A stretch of DNA of 64,000 nt from Fibrobacter sp. UWB15 (GTDB lineage: Bacteria > Fibrobacterota > Fibrobacteria > Fibrobacterales > Fibrobacteraceae). Positions within the stretch are counted from its first letter, which is position 1; each line of letters begins with the position of its first letter. Below the pieces are notes generated by a model. The model ran no database searches, had not been told where the DNA came from, and worked only from the letters and a program-made list of their open reading frames with translations. The position numbers were made by a program, and so were the translations under genes. Where the stretch lies: contig NZ_FXBA01000001.1 in NCBI RefSeq assembly GCF_900177705.1, forward strand, positions 868,001-932,000, given 5' to 3'. This document shows positions 25,262 to 32,682 of the stretch, piece after piece.

Positions 25262-27421
25262 GTGAAGATTCTTAAATACATACTTGCATTGCTCGTTTTT
25301 CTGGTAATGTCTTTTGCGGCTGTAGCCTGCGATGACAGCTCCAGTTCTCCATCTTCCGATGAAATTCAAAAAACGGATAAGGATTCATCGTTTTCTTCGG
25401 ACAGTCGCGGCTCCGGAAAGAATTCTAGTTCCTCCAAGATTGAGATGCGTGACGCCGAAAGTATATATGACGAAACAGCCAATACTCTGACTGATGGTCG
25501 CGACGGGCATGTTTACCGGACGGTAAAAATCGGCGACCAAATTTGGATGGCCGAAAATCTGAACTACGCATATCTGCAACCGACCTTGAATATCGACTCT
25601 TCCAGCTTTTGCTACGCTGATGGCGATTCCACATGTGAAAAATTCGGGCGACTTTATTATTGGAGTGCCGCGATGGACAGTGCTGGAATATTCTCCAAAA
25701 GTGGTAAAGGCTGTGGCTTCAATAATGTTTGTTCGCCGATTTATCCAGTGCGTGGCGTATGCCCCAAAGGTTGGCATTTGCCGATGACTGCAGAATGGAG
25801 CGTCCTATTCACTACAATAGATGGTCGTGATCCTTATTTTCATAAAAATTCTGTAAGTAGTGATGCCGGTTGTCCCCTGAAGTCTACTACTGGTTGGAAA
25901 GTGACTGATGAGAATTGTCGCGGAACAGATGATTTTGGTTTTTCTGCATTAGGCGTGGGGGAACAATCTGCAAATTTTTGGAGTTCAATAGATGATGGCG
26001 GTCTTTTTGCTCATAATTTGCTTTTGGATTATTACCATTGTTCTGCACATGAAGGGAGTATATCAAAAGAAAAAGTATTCTCGGTTCGATGCATCATGGA
26101 TGACGAGGCTGCCGAAAATGCAAAGAAAGATAGGAAATCTATAGAACCTGTTGCTGCCGTTCCCCAGCCCGTAAAAAAGATTGAACCTTGCAAAAGCGAT
26201 TCTTCGGATACTTGCAAGTACGGAACATTGACAGACAGTCGAGACGGAAAGACATACAAGACGGTGGTTATCGGTGTATATACATGGATGGCTGAGAATC
26301 TGAACTATGAAACCGAAAACAGTAAATGTCCAGATGAAGGAGTAGACTGCTTAAAGGCGGGCCAGTACTATCTATGGAGTGACGCTGTTGATAGTGCGGG
26401 AAGGTTTAGTTCCAATAGTAAGGGTTGTGGTTACGGCAAGATTTGTATGCCAATTTATCCGATACGTGGAGTCTGCCCTGAAGGATGGCATCTGCCGCAA
26501 TCAGCCGAATGGCAAGAGCTGTTTGATTATACTTCACCCGGCAGCAATCAAGGGGACAAATTTAAATCGTCTACCGATTGGAATGGATATGATCTCTATG
26601 GTTTTTCTGTCATTCCTTCTCAAATAGATTCTTCTCAAACAAGGGATAATGAATATGCGGCCTTTTGGACTTCTATTGAGCTTGCGTATAATCTAGTTCA
26701 TTCTATTTCTGTTAAAACAACAAGCTCATGGGATAAAACTGATGATTTTATTTTGTATGGCGATTTAAAAACGAGTTATAAATCTGTTCGTTGCGTTAAT
26801 GATACGCTAGCAAAAGCATATTCAAAGCAATCGATGGATTATTGGCATTGGGATGTTCCAAAAGAAAAACGTCTGAACCCCGATATCGCTTATGAAACCA
26901 TGAAAGACCCTCGCGACGGCAAGGTTTATAAGGCCGTAAAAATCGGTGACAGAGTGTGGATGGCGGAAAACTTGAATTATGAAATTCATCCAGAGTATGC
27001 TTCCGACCCTCCCATCAGTTGGTGCCCTTATAATAAAGAAGAATGGTGTACTGTGGCGGGACGATTCTACAAGGTAAAGGCTTTGGCAAACGCATGCCCT
27101 GAAAAATGGCATTTGCCGACGAAAGAAGATTGGCTTGCTTTATATGAAATTGTTGAACATTCGGGAGACAAGCTTAAATCCACAAGTGGTTGGGGGGCTG
27201 ACGCCAATGGTACGGATGATTTCGGTTTCTCGGCAATTCCTGTCGGAGGTAGCCAAGGAAACGATTATTTCTATGATGCGGGTGAGCTTGCGACTTTTTG
27301 GTTGGCACAGGAAGATAATGGTAAATTTGGCACTATCTCTTTGCTCAGTGATCGCTCTCAAATTTATCAATCTAGTAGCGCTGATAATTATGGTTTCAGC
27401 GTCCGTTGCGTCAAGGATTAG
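25262..27421 (+). CDS. Lipoprotein with three FISUMP domains
   Basis: Surface or periplasmic lipoprotein of a family expanded in Fibrobacter. The signal peptide ends in lipobox AVAC followed by DDSSSS and a Ser/Lys linker. Three FISUMP domains follow at residues about 77-281, 321-515 and 546-719, each opening with DGR/DSRDGK-x-Y-x-x-V-IG-x-x-WMAENLNY, containing CP-x-GWHLP, and closing FSVRC. The third is shorter. Each has several Cys pairs. I use GTG at 25262 because AGGAGGT stands 6-8 nt before it; an upstream ATG in frame lacks a ribosome site. Function of FISUMP is unknown; lectin-like or adhesion roles are only guesses. Confidence 0.9.
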   Translation: MKILKYILALLVFLVMSFAAVACDDSSSSPSSDEIQKTDKDSSFSSDSRGSGKNSSSSKIEMRDAESIYDETANTLTDGRDGHVYRTVKIGDQIWMAENLNYAYLQPTLNIDSSSFCYADGDSTCEKFGRLYYWSAAMDSAGIFSKSGKGCGFNNVCSPIYPVRGVCPKGWHLPMTAEWSVLFTTIDGRDPYFHKNSVSSDAGCPLKSTTGWKVTDENCRGTDDFGFSALGVGEQSANFWSSIDDGGLFAHNLLLDYYHCSAHEGSISKEKVFSVRCIMDDEAAENAKKDRKSIEPVAAVPQPVKKIEPCKSDSSDTCKYGTLTDSRDGKTYKTVVIGVYTWMAENLNYETENSKCPDEGVDCLKAGQYYLWSDAVDSAGRFSSNSKGCGYGKICMPIYPIRGVCPEGWHLPQSAEWQELFDYTSPGSNQGDKFKSSTDWNGYDLYGFSVIPSQIDSSQTRDNEYAAFWTSIELAYNLVHSISVKTTSSWDKTDDFILYGDLKTSYKSVRCVNDTLAKAYSKQSMDYWHWDVPKEKRLNPDIAYETMKDPRDGKVYKAVKIGDRVWMAENLNYEIHPEYASDPPISWCPYNKEEWCTVAGRFYKVKALANACPEKWHLPTKEDWLALYEIVEHSGDKLKSTSGWGADANGTDDFGFSAIPVGGSQGNDYFYDAGELATFWLAQEDNGKFGTISLLSDRSQIYQSSSADNYGFSVRCVKD

Positions 27422-27479
27422 CCCTAGTTATCGACAAGTGTAAGACATTCATCCCCTCATTTTTTACTACATTACGACC

Positions 27480-28208
27480 ATGCTTTACGGAATTTGTTCT
27501 GATATCCATTCGAATGCGGTTGCCTTTGAAGCGGTTATAGCTTCTATGAAAGACAACAACGTCGATAGGAAAGTTTGCCTTGGTGATTTGGTGGGTTATG
27601 GTGCCGATCCGAACGAATGCGTTCGTCTTGCTCGCGAAAATATGGACATTTGCATTATCGGTAACCACGACAGTGTGGCGATCAAGCATGAATCCAGCGC
27701 CGGGTTCAACCCGTATGCCAAGCAGGCGATTGAATGGACCCAGAATCATTTGTCCGACGAATCCGTCTCGTTCTTGAGGACGCTCCCGTACATTTGCGAA
27801 GAAAACGATATTTGTTTTGTGCACGCCTCTCCGCTTTCGCCCGCGGACTGGGTGTACGTGACCGAGCTCGAAGACGCCCTCGACGCTTTTGAACATTTCA
27901 AGGGCCGCTACTGCTTTGTGGGGCATACGCACAGCCCGGTGATTGTGGCGAGTCGCCCGAACGCCATCCCTAAGATTCTGGATGAATACGAATACAGGAT
28001 CGAAGACACGGAACGCTTGCTGGTGAATGTGGGCAGCGTAGGTCAGCCGCGTGACCGTGACCCGCGTTCTTGCTGGTGCTTGCTTGATACCGAGACCAAG
28101 TGCGTGCGCCTGATTCGCGTGGACTACGACGTATACCAGACGCAGGAACGCATGAAAAAAGCCGGCATGCCGAGCTTCCTCATAGATCGTTTAAGCGTGG
28201 GAAGGTAA
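27480..28208 (+). CDS. Metallophosphoesterase (calcineurin-like)
   Basis: 242-residue phosphoesterase with the full metal site: SDIHSN (residues 7-12), GDLVGYG, GNHDSV, and FVGHTHSP. The C-terminal VNVGSVGQPRDRDPRSCW is typical of the YfcE/ApaH-like family in which specific substrates are often unassigned. Leaderless start: TACATT ends 6 nt before the ATG. It lies 58 nt after the FISUMP gene with no terminator seen between them, but its own promoter suggests independence. Confidence 0.92.
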   Translation: MLYGICSDIHSNAVAFEAVIASMKDNNVDRKVCLGDLVGYGADPNECVRLARENMDICIIGNHDSVAIKHESSAGFNPYAKQAIEWTQNHLSDESVSFLRTLPYICEENDICFVHASPLSPADWVYVTELEDALDAFEHFKGRYCFVGHTHSPVIVASRPNAIPKILDEYEYRIEDTERLLVNVGSVGQPRDRDPRSCWCLLDTETKCVRLIRVDYDVYQTQERMKKAGMPSFLIDRLSVGR

Positions 28209-28304
28209 ATAGTAGACAGTAGGAAGTAGACGGTAGACAGGATCTTCCTACTTTTACTCTTAAACATAAAACTTCCAACTTCCTACTTCTAACTTCCTAC
28301 TAAA
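28204..28304. repeat. Pair of inverted heptamer arrays
   Basis: Block 28204-28238 has AGTAGAC, AGTAGGA, AGTAGAC, GGTAGAC; block 28268-28304 has the reverse complement type (ACTTCCA, ACTTCCT, ACTTCTA, ACTTCCT). Together they can pair as a long hairpin between the phosphoesterase gene and rlmH. The first block starts at the phosphoesterase stop codon. Confidence 0.8.
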
Positions 28305-28306
28305 CA

Positions 28307-28768
28307 ATGAAATGGGTTTTAGCAGTTTTTGGTAAGGCGGGTTCGCCGTTTATTGCCGACGAGGTCGACAAGTACGTGAAGCGCTTGCGTGGGGGAGTGT
28401 ATCCGCTCGAAGTTGTGGAACTCAAGGAATCCAAGATAGACGACCGCGTGCAGGCGCTGGCTCAAGAGGCGGCCCTGTTCGATAAGAAATTCCCGAAGTC
28501 GGAATACAAGCGCGTTATTTTGTCTGAAGAAGGCAAGCTGATGGACACGGTCAAGCTGTCGGACACCTTGCGCGACCGTTTTCCGGGGAATATCGTGTTT
28601 TTGATCGGGTCGGCGTACGGCATCGACGAAAACTTGAAGAAGACCGCCGACTTGCTCCTGTCGCTTTCGCCGCTGACTTTTACCCATGACCACGCCCGCG
28701 TACTTTTCGCGGAACAGCTTTACCGAGTCCAGATGGTCATGCAAAACCACCCGTACCATCATAGATAA
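28307..28768 (+). CDS. rlmH: 23S rRNA (pseudouridine1915-N3)-methyltransferase
   Basis: SPOUT methyltransferase modifying helix 69 of 23S rRNA. At 153 aa it has family length, with LDEEGK-like LSEEGKLMDT, the SAM-knot segment IVFLIGSAYGIDENLKK, and the terminal LLFAEQLYRVQMVMQNHPYHH-type motif. The start lies 3 nt after the heptamer block, without a clear ribosome site. Confidence 0.94.
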   Translation: MKWVLAVFGKAGSPFIADEVDKYVKRLRGGVYPLEVVELKESKIDDRVQALAQEAALFDKKFPKSEYKRVILSEEGKLMDTVKLSDTLRDRFPGNIVFLIGSAYGIDENLKKTADLLLSLSPLTFTHDHARVLFAEQLYRVQMVMQNHPYHHR

Positions 28769-29027
28769 AAATTCAAAATATTGTGTAAAATGCAAGTGAG
28801 AATGACGTTGATGAAAATCAATGTTGTATATCGTTGTGGAAGCAATAGCGTTGGCCAAGGATGGGGAGGGTGCAGGGAGGGGCCCGTGCGGCCTTCGCAA
28901 CTCCGAGCTGGGGCCCCGCCCGCATCAAAAAAAGTTTTTTTTCTTGATTTTTTATAAAAAAAAGCTCGAATATCCCCTTGACGGAGTCAAAAATCTTTTC
29001 TATTATTGTGCGCGTCCAAGCGACTAT
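28769..29027. other. Intergenic region with GC-rich element before tRNA-Lys
   Basis: 259 bp with no supported gene. A GC-rich stretch at about 28861-28925 contains self-complementary GGGGCCC/GGGGCCCC blocks, followed by A/T homopolymer runs and the tRNA promoter. The region has no clear terminator for rlmH. Confidence 0.5.
28978..29006 (+). promoter_or_regulatory. Promoter of tRNA-Lys
   Basis: TTGACG, 17-nt spacer, TATTAT: a near-consensus housekeeping promoter, with the tRNA beginning 22 nt after the -10 box. Confidence 0.8.
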
Positions 29028-29100
<73 letters not shown>

Positions 29101-29104
29101 CTTA

Positions 29105-29137
29105 AAACCGTCTCACCCCGAGGCGGTTTTTCTTTTT
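29105..29137 (+). terminator. Terminator after tRNA-Lys
   Basis: AACCGtCTC/GAGgCGGTT hairpin followed by TTTTCTTTTTTT. Confidence 0.85.
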
Positions 29138-29213
29138 TTGCCTGCAAGTCATTCCGGCCTTGAGCCAGAATCAGCATTGTTTAATTGATTAACATTATTC
29201 TATATTTGGCGCC

Positions 29214-30779
29214 ATGAATTCCGAAATCGAAAAACGCCGCACTTTTGCCATTGTCAGCCACCCTGACGCAGGTAAAACCACCATCACCGAAAAGTTCCTC
29301 TGGTACGGAAACGTCATCCGCGAAGCGGGTCACGTGCGCGCCAAGGCGAACCGCAGCTATACGGTGAGTGACTGGATGAAGATCGAACAGCAGCGCGGTA
29401 TTTCGGTTTCGAGTTCCGTGCTGAATTTCCCGTTCGAAGGTTGCATGTTCAACCTGGTTGATACCCCGGGGCACCAGGACTTCTGCGAAGACACCTACCG
29501 CGCCCTCACCGCCGTGGATGCCGCCCTCGTGCTTATCGATAGCGTGAACGGTGTGGAAAAGCAGACCATCAAGCTCATGGATGTGTGCCGCATGCGCCAT
29601 ACGCCGATCATCACGTTCATCAACAAGATGGACTTGGATGGCCGCCACGTGCTCGACTTGCTCGACGAAATTGAAAGCATCTTGAAAATCAAGGTCGCCC
29701 CCTTTACGCTCCCCATTGGCGTGGGTAAGCTTTTCAAGGGCGTGTATTCCATCGCTGAAAACACCTTCCACACCTTCAATAAAGAAGAAGGCCATCAGGA
29801 AATCATCCAGATGGAAGGCCCCGACGATCCGCGCCTTGTAGAAATGTGCGGCGAAAACTGGGTCGCCCAGTTCAAGGAAGAATACGAGATGGTGACCGGC
29901 GCCATGGATCCGTTCGACCACGAAAAGTTCCTGAAGGGCGAAATGTGCCCCGTGTTCTTCGGTTCTGCGGTGAACAACTTCGGTGTGCGTCAACTGTTGA
30001 ACGCTTTTGCAAAGCTTGCGCCGCCCCCGATGGTTCGTGAGACCGACAAGCGCCCGGTGAGCCCCGACGAAGATGCCTTCAGTGCGTTTGTCTTCAAGAT
30101 TCAGGCCAACATGGACCCCAAGCACCGCGACCGTACGGCATTCCTGCGCATTTGCTCGGGCAGCTTTACCCGTGGCGAAAAGGTTTACCACGTGCGCACG
30201 GGCCGCGAAATCCGCCTGGCTGCTCCGACCGCTTTCCTCGCGAAGGACAAGGAAGTGATCGATCACGCCTGGGCGGGCGATATCGTGGGTATCAACGACC
30301 CGGGACTGTTCCGCATCGGCGATACCTTGACCGACGGCGAAAAAATCAACTTCACCGGCATTCCGGATTTTGCTCCGGAACACTTCGCCCGCGTAACGCT
30401 TTTGAATCCGCTTAAGTCTAAGCAGATGGCGAAGGGCCTTGCCGAACTTAGCGAAGAAGGCGCAACCCAGCTGTACGAACCGCTCAAGTCCGCTATTCCT
30501 GTGATTGGCGTGGTGGGCGAGTTGCAGTTTGACGTGCTCAAGTTCCGCCTGCAGAGCGAATACGGTGCCGATGTGTCGCTGGACCGCGTGCCCGCACACG
30601 GAATCCGCTGGGTGTCGGGCCCCGAAGCCGATGTGGCCAAGTTCGCCGAAGAATATGCGATGGATTGCATGATGGACAAGGAACGTAATCTCGTTTGCCT
30701 GTTCCCCAACGAGTATCGTCTGAACCTCGCCATCAAGAACTACGAAAAGCTGACCTTCGCGGCTACCTCGCAGGGCTAG
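29214..30779 (+). CDS. prfC: Peptide chain release factor 3
   Basis: GTPase that recycles RF1/RF2 after termination. 521 residues with all G motifs: SHPDAGKTTITEK (P-loop), QQRGISVSSS, VDTPGHQDF, FINKMDLDGR. The C-terminal part holds EGATQLYEPL and GVVGELQFDVLKFRLQSEYG. It looks leaderless: TATATT at 29201-29206 ends 7 nt before the ATG, with a TTGTTT -35 at 18 nt. It is a single-gene unit between the tRNA terminator and the next promoter. Confidence 0.96.
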   Translation: MNSEIEKRRTFAIVSHPDAGKTTITEKFLWYGNVIREAGHVRAKANRSYTVSDWMKIEQQRGISVSSSVLNFPFEGCMFNLVDTPGHQDFCEDTYRALTAVDAALVLIDSVNGVEKQTIKLMDVCRMRHTPIITFINKMDLDGRHVLDLLDEIESILKIKVAPFTLPIGVGKLFKGVYSIAENTFHTFNKEEGHQEIIQMEGPDDPRLVEMCGENWVAQFKEEYEMVTGAMDPFDHEKFLKGEMCPVFFGSAVNNFGVRQLLNAFAKLAPPPMVRETDKRPVSPDEDAFSAFVFKIQANMDPKHRDRTAFLRICSGSFTRGEKVYHVRTGREIRLAAPTAFLAKDKEVIDHAWAGDIVGINDPGLFRIGDTLTDGEKINFTGIPDFAPEHFARVTLLNPLKSKQMAKGLAELSEEGATQLYEPLKSAIPVIGVVGELQFDVLKFRLQSEYGADVSLDRVPAHGIRWVSGPEADVAKFAEEYAMDCMMDKERNLVCLFPNEYRLNLAIKNYEKLTFAATSQG

Positions 30780-30805
30780 AATCAAGGTAAAATCGAAAAT
30801 TTTAC

Positions 30806-30834
30806 TTGCATAGACTCCGGTCTGAATATACATT
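30806..30834 (+). promoter_or_regulatory. Promoter of 30862 gene
   Basis: TTGCAT, 17-nt spacer, TACATT; the ATG follows 28 nt later, after a GGAG site. Confidence 0.65.
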
Positions 30835-30861
30835 TAGAATGGTGTTCGGATTGGAGTCTTT

Positions 30862-32046
30862 ATGAATTTTACAGGGTCGCTTAAGTTCCTTACATTGTCT
30901 GCAATTTTGACGGTATGCCTTGCCGGCAATGCATTCTCAGCTGTTGAATACACTTTGCATAATAAGTCGACGAATCCAACCGCCGACGAGCAGGATGCCT
31001 ATAAGCGCATCACGACCGTCATGGATTCGGCGGTCAAACTCTACAATACCTACTCGAACCTCTCGAAGTTCATCAACGTGTATTACGCACCGGGCGTGCC
31101 CACGGCCGAAGCCAGCAGTAACGGAGACTTGCGCTTTGGCGAAAACCGCAGCTACATGGTGGTACCGACAGCCATGCACGAGATGGGCCACACGATGGGT
31201 ATCGGGACCACGTCGGAATATGCGGCAACGTGTGTAGATGGAGTCTTCAGGAACGACAAAGTTCAGGCGAAACTTCGTGAGATGGATGGCCCGAACGCGG
31301 AACTCCATTGCGACCGTCAGCATATCTGGCCGTATGGTTTGAACCAGGCAAGCGAAGCCAAGTCCGAGCAGGACCTGATCAACCACGTGATTCTCGTGGA
31401 GACCATTTACCAGCAGCTGTTCAAGGTGGCGTTCTACAAAGAGGGGAGAATCAAGTCCCTTGGCGATACCAAGAAGTGCATGGGGATTACTTCGAGTAAC
31501 GCTCTGGAATTGATGGATTGTAAGGATACGGCGACTTTTGTGAAGATTTTCTCGGTGGGCGACAACCCGGTTACATACTACATTCAGCTCGGGAACCGCG
31601 TCGTGGATATCCCGAACGAATCCACGGCGGCAGGCATTAGAGCGGCCACCTACGGTTATAATGGCGGCGCTCACCAGCGGTACGTATTTGAAGGCGCTCC
31701 AGTCAATACACCGAATGCATTCTACCTCAAGAATTACAAGAGCGGGCATTATCTGCAGTCGGTGGAAAATACCGTAGTGCAGAATCCGAAACAGCAGAAC
31801 GATTCGTTCATCTGGCAGATTCAAGAAACTATCGAGGAAGATACTTCGGCTACAGACACCTCGTCTGCAGATACCTCTGTCGCGGATACGAGCAAGAAGG
31901 ATACTTCCAAGACGGATATTGCTGCAAGGCAAATTGTACACACGCAGCAGCTCCGGTTGCCGACGAGAACCTTCGACCTGAAGGGACGCGCCGTTCGCAA
32001 GCAGACGCTAAGCCGCGGGCGCGGAACGATTCTATTTAACAGGTGA
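30862..32046 (+). CDS. Secreted putative zinc peptidase with beta-trefoil-like domain
   Basis: 394-residue exported protein (signal peptide ending near AFSA). Residues about 100-125 contain HEMGHTMGIGT, an HExGH zinc site with the Gly-rich continuation of metzincin-like peptidases; the third ligand is not obvious. The segment about 195-325 resembles a ricin-B/beta-trefoil carbohydrate-binding module (repeated Q-x-W-type ends, LKNYKSGHYLQSVEN). A Thr/Ser/Asp linker (DTS repeats) leads to a C-terminal motif LPTRTFDLKGRAVRKQ... that looks like a sorting tail of type IX-like secretion. Function is inferred: a secreted peptidase or carbohydrate-targeted enzyme. Confidence 0.7.
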   Translation: MNFTGSLKFLTLSAILTVCLAGNAFSAVEYTLHNKSTNPTADEQDAYKRITTVMDSAVKLYNTYSNLSKFINVYYAPGVPTAEASSNGDLRFGENRSYMVVPTAMHEMGHTMGIGTTSEYAATCVDGVFRNDKVQAKLREMDGPNAELHCDRQHIWPYGLNQASEAKSEQDLINHVILVETIYQQLFKVAFYKEGRIKSLGDTKKCMGITSSNALELMDCKDTATFVKIFSVGDNPVTYYIQLGNRVVDIPNESTAAGIRAATYGYNGGAHQRYVFEGAPVNTPNAFYLKNYKSGHYLQSVENTVVQNPKQQNDSFIWQIQETIEEDTSATDTSSADTSVADTSKKDTSKTDIAARQIVHTQQLRLPTRTFDLKGRAVRKQTLSRGRGTILFNR

Positions 32047-32063
32047 AATCAATTTTATAAGCT

Positions 32064-32089
32064 AATTCCGAACCAAGTTCGGAATGACT
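32064..32089. repeat. REP-like hairpin (ATTCCGAAC type)
   Basis: ATTCCGAAC/GTTCGGAAT inverted repeat followed by GAC, the inverse orientation of the GTCATTCCG family also seen at 29149-29173. Confidence 0.6.
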
Positions 32090-32097
32090 GCAAACGA

Positions 32098-32126
32098 AAA
32101 AGACTCTCTAAAAGAGAGTCTTTTTT
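32098..32126. terminator. Bidirectional terminator at the tRNA-Asp/Val end
   Basis: Perfect AAAAGACTCTC/GAGAGTCTTTT hairpin with loop TAAAA and T runs on both sides, serving the 30862 gene and the minus-strand tRNAs. Confidence 0.9.
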
Positions 32127-32128
32127 CG

Positions 32129-32204
32129 CGGGATAGACGAGGCTTGAACTCGCAACCTCCGGCGTGACAGGCCGGTGCTCTAACCAAAATTGAGCTACCA
32201 CCCC
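32129..32204 (-). tRNA. tRNA-Asp (anticodon GUC) with enlarged D-loop
   Basis: 76-nt cloverleaf: acceptor GGGGTGG/CTATCCC with two G-U pairs and discriminator G, anticodon stem CCGGC/GCCGG with loop CTGTCAC, T-arm GCGAG-TTCAAGC-CTCGT. The D-loop reads AATTTTGGTTA, 2 nt longer than the usual AGTTGGTTA. CCA is not encoded. Confidence 0.93.
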
Positions 32205-32227
32205 AAATCATTTCCGATTTTCGGTAG

Positions 32228-32302
32228 TGGGCGATAACGGATTCGAACCGCTGACATTCTGCTTGTAAGGCAGACGCTCTGAACCAGCTGAGCTAATCGC
32301 CC
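32228..32302 (-). tRNA. tRNA-Val (anticodon UAC)
   Basis: 75-nt cloverleaf: acceptor GGGCGAT/ATCGCCC, D-stem GCTC/GAGC, anticodon stem TCTGC/GCAGA with loop CTTACAA, T-arm AGCGG-TTCGAAT-CCGTT. It lies 24 nt upstream of tRNA-Asp and 6 nt downstream of the DUF3098-like gene, so all three are probably on one transcript. Confidence 0.95.
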
Positions 32303-32308
32303 GAAATT

Positions 32309-32497
32309 TTACTTGTCTTGCTTTTTGCCCTTCCAGAGGATTCCGAGCGGAATGACCACGAGATAGGCGGCAACCAAGATAAGCGGTGCAACCGTGAGAG
32401 AAACCGGATTGTCTGCAGGGCCAGTGGCGAGGCAAATGAAACCGATAACGAGGAGCAACACACCGAGAGCAATCAGAATGATATTCTTTTTATCCAT
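32309..32497 (-). CDS. Small two-helix membrane protein (DUF3098-like)
   Basis: 62-residue protein with two transmembrane helices (IILIALGVLLLVIGFICLA and LTVAPLILVAAYLVVIPLGIL) joined by a short loop GPADNPVS, a layout matching DUF3098 proteins of Bacteroidota. Both ends are short and Lys-rich. The ATG at 32497 is preferred to a TTG seven codons upstream, since AGAGGA lies within range of it. Function unknown. Confidence 0.78.
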   Translation of the reverse strand: MDKKNIILIALGVLLLVIGFICLATGPADNPVSLTVAPLILVAAYLVVIPLGILWKGKKQDK

Positions 32498-32606
32498 CAG
32501 TATTAATCCTCTTCTCAAGATTACGAAGCCAAATATACAAAGTTTACGGCGCTTGTCAACCGATTTAGGGCTAAAAAGCGCACTTTTTTTGCTCTGTGAG
32601 CAATAA

Positions 32607-32628
32607 ACGCCTCGTATTAACGAGGCGT
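32607..32628 (-). terminator. Terminator of the phoH-pgpH operon
   Basis: Perfect ACGCCTCGT/ACGAGGCGT hairpin with a 4-nt loop, 55 nt past the pgpH stop; on the minus strand it is followed by TTATTG. Confidence 0.7.
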
Positions 32629-32682
32629 GGTTGCGAGAGCGAGCGCTCGGGGGACGTACTTAGTAGATTGGGCGCGAGCGGT

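Noticed and set aside
32228-32302. Reading the tRNA gene as part of the 75-codon frame on the minus strand
   Set aside because: The frame crosses a perfect tRNA-Val cloverleaf and has no start signal.
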